A program made the translations under genes and the position numbers. A stretch of 64,000 nt of DNA, from assembly GCF_003672135.1 (NCBI RefSeq), contig NC_039508.1, positions 13,651,945 through 13,715,944 on the forward strand, written 5' to 3'. The notes under the pieces were generated by a model that did not search any database, had not been told where the DNA came from, and saw only the letters and a program-made list of their open reading frames with translations. This DNA comes from Ooceraea biroi (taxonomy: Eukaryota > Arthropoda > Insecta > Hymenoptera > Formicidae). Each line of letters starts with the position of its first letter. Position 1 is the first letter of the stretch. Positions 61,729 through 64,000 of the stretch are shown in pieces.

Positions 61729-62201
61729 CAAGGTGTCCCATAATTGTGTATGAAGCTCTCGTGAGCGGGTAGAACGCATCGAACTGAGAAGAAAAGTCCT
61801 TTACCGTTTTGAAATTTTCGCAATAGTTAACGAGTTATTAATTATTAAAAATCGCTATATTAGCCCGGCCTACCGCCGAATGCAAGCGCGCGGCGAGACG
61901 CGACCGCCTAGAGATCGAGGTTGCTAGGCGAGCGGAGAATTGTTTATTACAAGTGGCAATGGCTAGGCAGGAGCGACTTGTAATAAACAATTCTCCGCTC
62001 GCCTAGCAACCTCGATCTCTAGGCGGTCGCGTCTCGCCGCGCGCTTGCATTCGGCGGTAGGCCGGACTAATATAGCGATTTTTAATAATTAATAACTCGT
62101 TAACTATTGCGAAAATTTCAAAACGGTAAAGGACTTTTCTTCTCAGTTCGATGCGTTCTACCCGTTCACGAGCGCTTCATACACAATTCTGGGACACCAT
62201 G
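61729..62201. mobile_element. near-perfect palindromic MITE, about 470 bp
   Basis: Two arms of about 220-230 bp (61729-61950 and 61971-62201) are almost perfect inverted repeats around a centre of about 20 bp. Ends read CAAGGTGTCCCA on the left and TGGTGTCCCA-like on the right, close to the CAGGGTGTCCC end of the neighbouring element, from which it is separated by only about 10 bp of TA-rich sequence. A right TA flank is at 62202-62203; the left flank reads CA. There is no coding capacity, and mirrored ORFs on the two strands are artefacts of the palindrome. Confidence 0.92.
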
Positions 62202-62227
62202 TATATATGTGTGTGTAGCGAGTAGTG

Positions 62228-62520
62228 TTAATACTGTTGTTCGCAACGCGTATTACAATAGTCCGTTCTCTCGTCGCCCTCGCTACCATTCGTTTCGAGT
62301 CCATTTTGATACGTGACAATTGCGTAAAGTGGAGATTTCCGCGCTGGTTCAATACGTATATTCTTCACGTTTGATTTATCGGATGTCCGATCGCTCCCCC
62401 GCACGTTTCGCACGGCACGTTTTAGCGCTACAAATACGGCTATCTGCTTCACGTCCCCATTTACATCGAATGTGATCTTCACGTTGCGAGGATCAGGAAT
62501 CAGACGGCCGTATTTCAATG
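62228..62520 (-). CDS. possible 3'-terminal coding exon, unrecognised
   Basis: On the minus strand an acceptor (T-run, then GAAATGCAG; AG at 62522-62521) leads into a frame open for 97 codons, ending TAA at 62230-62228. The start reads LKYGRLIPDPRNVKITFDVN and the end CNTRCEQQY; the composition is globular-protein-like, with alternating beta-type hydrophobic runs (IAVFVAL, PLYAIVTY). No domain is recognised. The stop lies 27 bp from the palindromic MITE, so the insertion is either in the 3' UTR or has replaced the original C-terminus. Upstream exons would lie beyond 62,520 but are not identified. Confidence 0.3.
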
Positions 62521-62707
62521 CTGCATTTCAATGTTGCCGGCAAAAAACGCGCAATCCCGTCTCGCAACGTCTCGTTGCACGCGAGACTCGCCGTCTTAAC
62601 TAATCTGCTAATTAGTTTGCTCTGATCAACTAACAGTAAGCCGTGAACAATCTCTTAGGCTAGCTCTATCATCATACATCTAGCAAGCCGTACAATTATT
62701 GCACATA

Positions 62708-62812
62708 ATGTCCACTCCTATGACTGGACACGCGTTCAATGCGATATTATTTGTTGTTGCTTTAATCTGTTCTACGTGGCTAACGCTTGCGATATCATTG
62801 AATAACATTTAG
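62708..62812 (+). CDS. possible 34-codon ORF with signal-like segment
   Basis: ATG at 62708 opens a short ORF ending TAG at 62810-62812. It has a polar start and a hydrophobic stretch (AILFVVALICSTWLTLA) that looks like a signal peptide or membrane segment. A fuller product would need splicing before the stop; only a weak donor (TTTA/GTGACA) is there. Probably chance, but the hydrophobic pattern is good. Confidence 0.12.
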   Translation: MSTPMTGHAFNAILFVVALICSTWLTLAISLNNI

Positions 62813-64000
62813 TGACAATATTACTTCTATGTCATGTCTCATACACATGAAGAAAAATAAAAATTAGGACTGTTTGATTGGGCTCTTTTGTTCGTTCAAT
62901 ATATGCACAGTTTTAAAAACGATTACCAAGTTACGGGGTTATACTGTAAACGATATGAGAACGCCTTTATCATAAGTAATAAACATTTATTCGAGAAATA
63001 ATATATTAACCAATGTATAAGTGCACATGTATATAAGTGGAATTCATTTATATGTCAGAAAAAGGAAAGTAGTCGCATTTTTAATCGCATAATTCCATGC
63101 ATCACAATCAAACGAAATGAAACAATGTAGTTGTGATAGATGGATAAAAAAAACATTCGACAAAATTATGAGTATTAAAATTATTCCTCGGGACTGCATC
63201 TATGAAAGCACAACAAACGCATGGAATTTTACTTGAACTGAGATAGAATCGACATGCGATTAAAGAAGAGGCAAAGAAATACATCTCGGGCAGAATATAG
63301 CAAAACGAACTACGTTGTATACTTACGTCGCAAGTATAAAACTTAGTACTACTCAAACATCGATCAATGTGTTTTGAAAGTTACAAATATTTGAATATGT
63401 ACAAAATTATATACAAATTATTTGCTTTCTCTTTTATACATATGATATTTACTACTTTGCCGTCATCTATATCCTCGATAAAAGAGCATGTAAGAAGATG
63501 CACGTCGTCAGCAAGAAGAGATATATAAATAAGTCACATTTTAATATACACATAATCTCACTTTATCAAAATATATCGAGAGAACACGTAACGAGGATAT
63601 AAACGTCGCATGTATACATGTATATATTTATGTGCACGTACATGTGTACATACATATATAATATATATATCGATATATCTGTACATATACAGCAGTATTA
63701 CAAACGTATACAATATATTACACTGTGATGTACATCTCGGAAATAGATATAATTTTTACATACTATTCTACAAGAACTGAATCTACATAACGTGTTTCAC
63801 AGTTTAAGGGAAAACATACATGATAGTGTAATTTTTTGGAGAAAGTGCATTTGCACCAACTCCATACCTCTTTTGACGGTTTTTGATTTCGTGGTATCGT
63901 GTAATTTGTAATCTGCAAAGTCAACACATGTTCACAGTGTCGCCTTTTCGCGCACACGCTAATAATAATACTTATCAAAATCCCGGCATAATCCGTGTAA
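62813..64000. other. AT-rich terminal stretch
   Basis: AT-rich with TA/CATA-type simple repeats (63610-63720). The minus-strand ORFs at 63108-63356 and 63763-63978 are short and unrecognised. It could be intron or 3'-UTR sequence; I see nothing decisive. Confidence 0.5.

Noticed and set aside
61596..62316. Two ORFs on opposite strands encoding the same N-terminal peptide (minus 61596-61823, plus 62107-62316)
   Set aside because: They are mirror images produced by the palindromic element.
1..64000. Known conserved insect microRNAs
   Set aside because: I looked for the mature sequences I remember (let-7, miR-10, miR-100 and others) and saw none; a hairpin search with covariance models would be needed to exclude novel ones.

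Overview
The window looks like nuclear DNA of an insect, most likely a hymenopteran and perhaps an ant. This is inferred from two mariner elements, a DUF4817-type transposon remnant, several TA- and TTAA-flanked MITEs, and the alternation of AT-rich stretches with CpG-rich stretches carrying many simple repeats. There are no bacterial features: no operons, no Shine-Dalgarno-led genes and no long contiguous genes. I recognise no host protein-coding gene with confidence. The stretch reads as intergenic or large-intron DNA, and its best-supported content is mobile DNA.

Layout. From 1 to about 18.97 kb the DNA is mainly single-copy and non-coding. It carries purine/pyrimidine tracts, a (GA)20 repeat and a possible TATA promoter with a downstream donor site (15.94-16.12 kb). 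A degenerate mariner lies at 18,980-20,226. Between 20.2 and 34.7 kb there is more non-coding DNA, including the first copy of a 719-bp foldback element with TTAA flanks (27,502-28,220), about 110 bp downstream of a possible TATA/Inr pair. A second, better preserved mariner (34,694-35,981) has a transposase broken only by two nonsense codons. The second foldback copy (38,765-39,484) is nearly identical to the first. Between 39.5 and 57 kb lie GC-rich islands with unconvincing ORFs, a 160-bp duplicated segment (49.2 and 49.9 kb), and recurrent paired GGGCCC palindromes. From 57.0 to 62.2 kb there is a dense MITE cluster: a 1.07-kb element with reiterated arms, a 223-bp foldback, a 565-bp element sharing a core with the first in opposite orientation, a 761-bp deletion derivative of a DUF4817 transposon, and a near-perfect 470-bp palindrome. 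The last 1.5 kb is AT-rich.

Possible host sequence is limited to fragments: an 81-nt stretch between good splice signals (60,210-60,290, +), a 3'-terminal exon-like ORF (62,228-62,520, -) beside the palindrome, a possible last exon at 47,362-47,475, and several ATG-initiated ORFs of 69-227 codons with no family I recognise. The only functional grouping I can see is transposons with their non-autonomous relatives. Most of the MITEs have TA target sites and could have been moved by Tc1/mariner-type transposases, while the foldback pair has TTAA sites like piggyBac-type elements.
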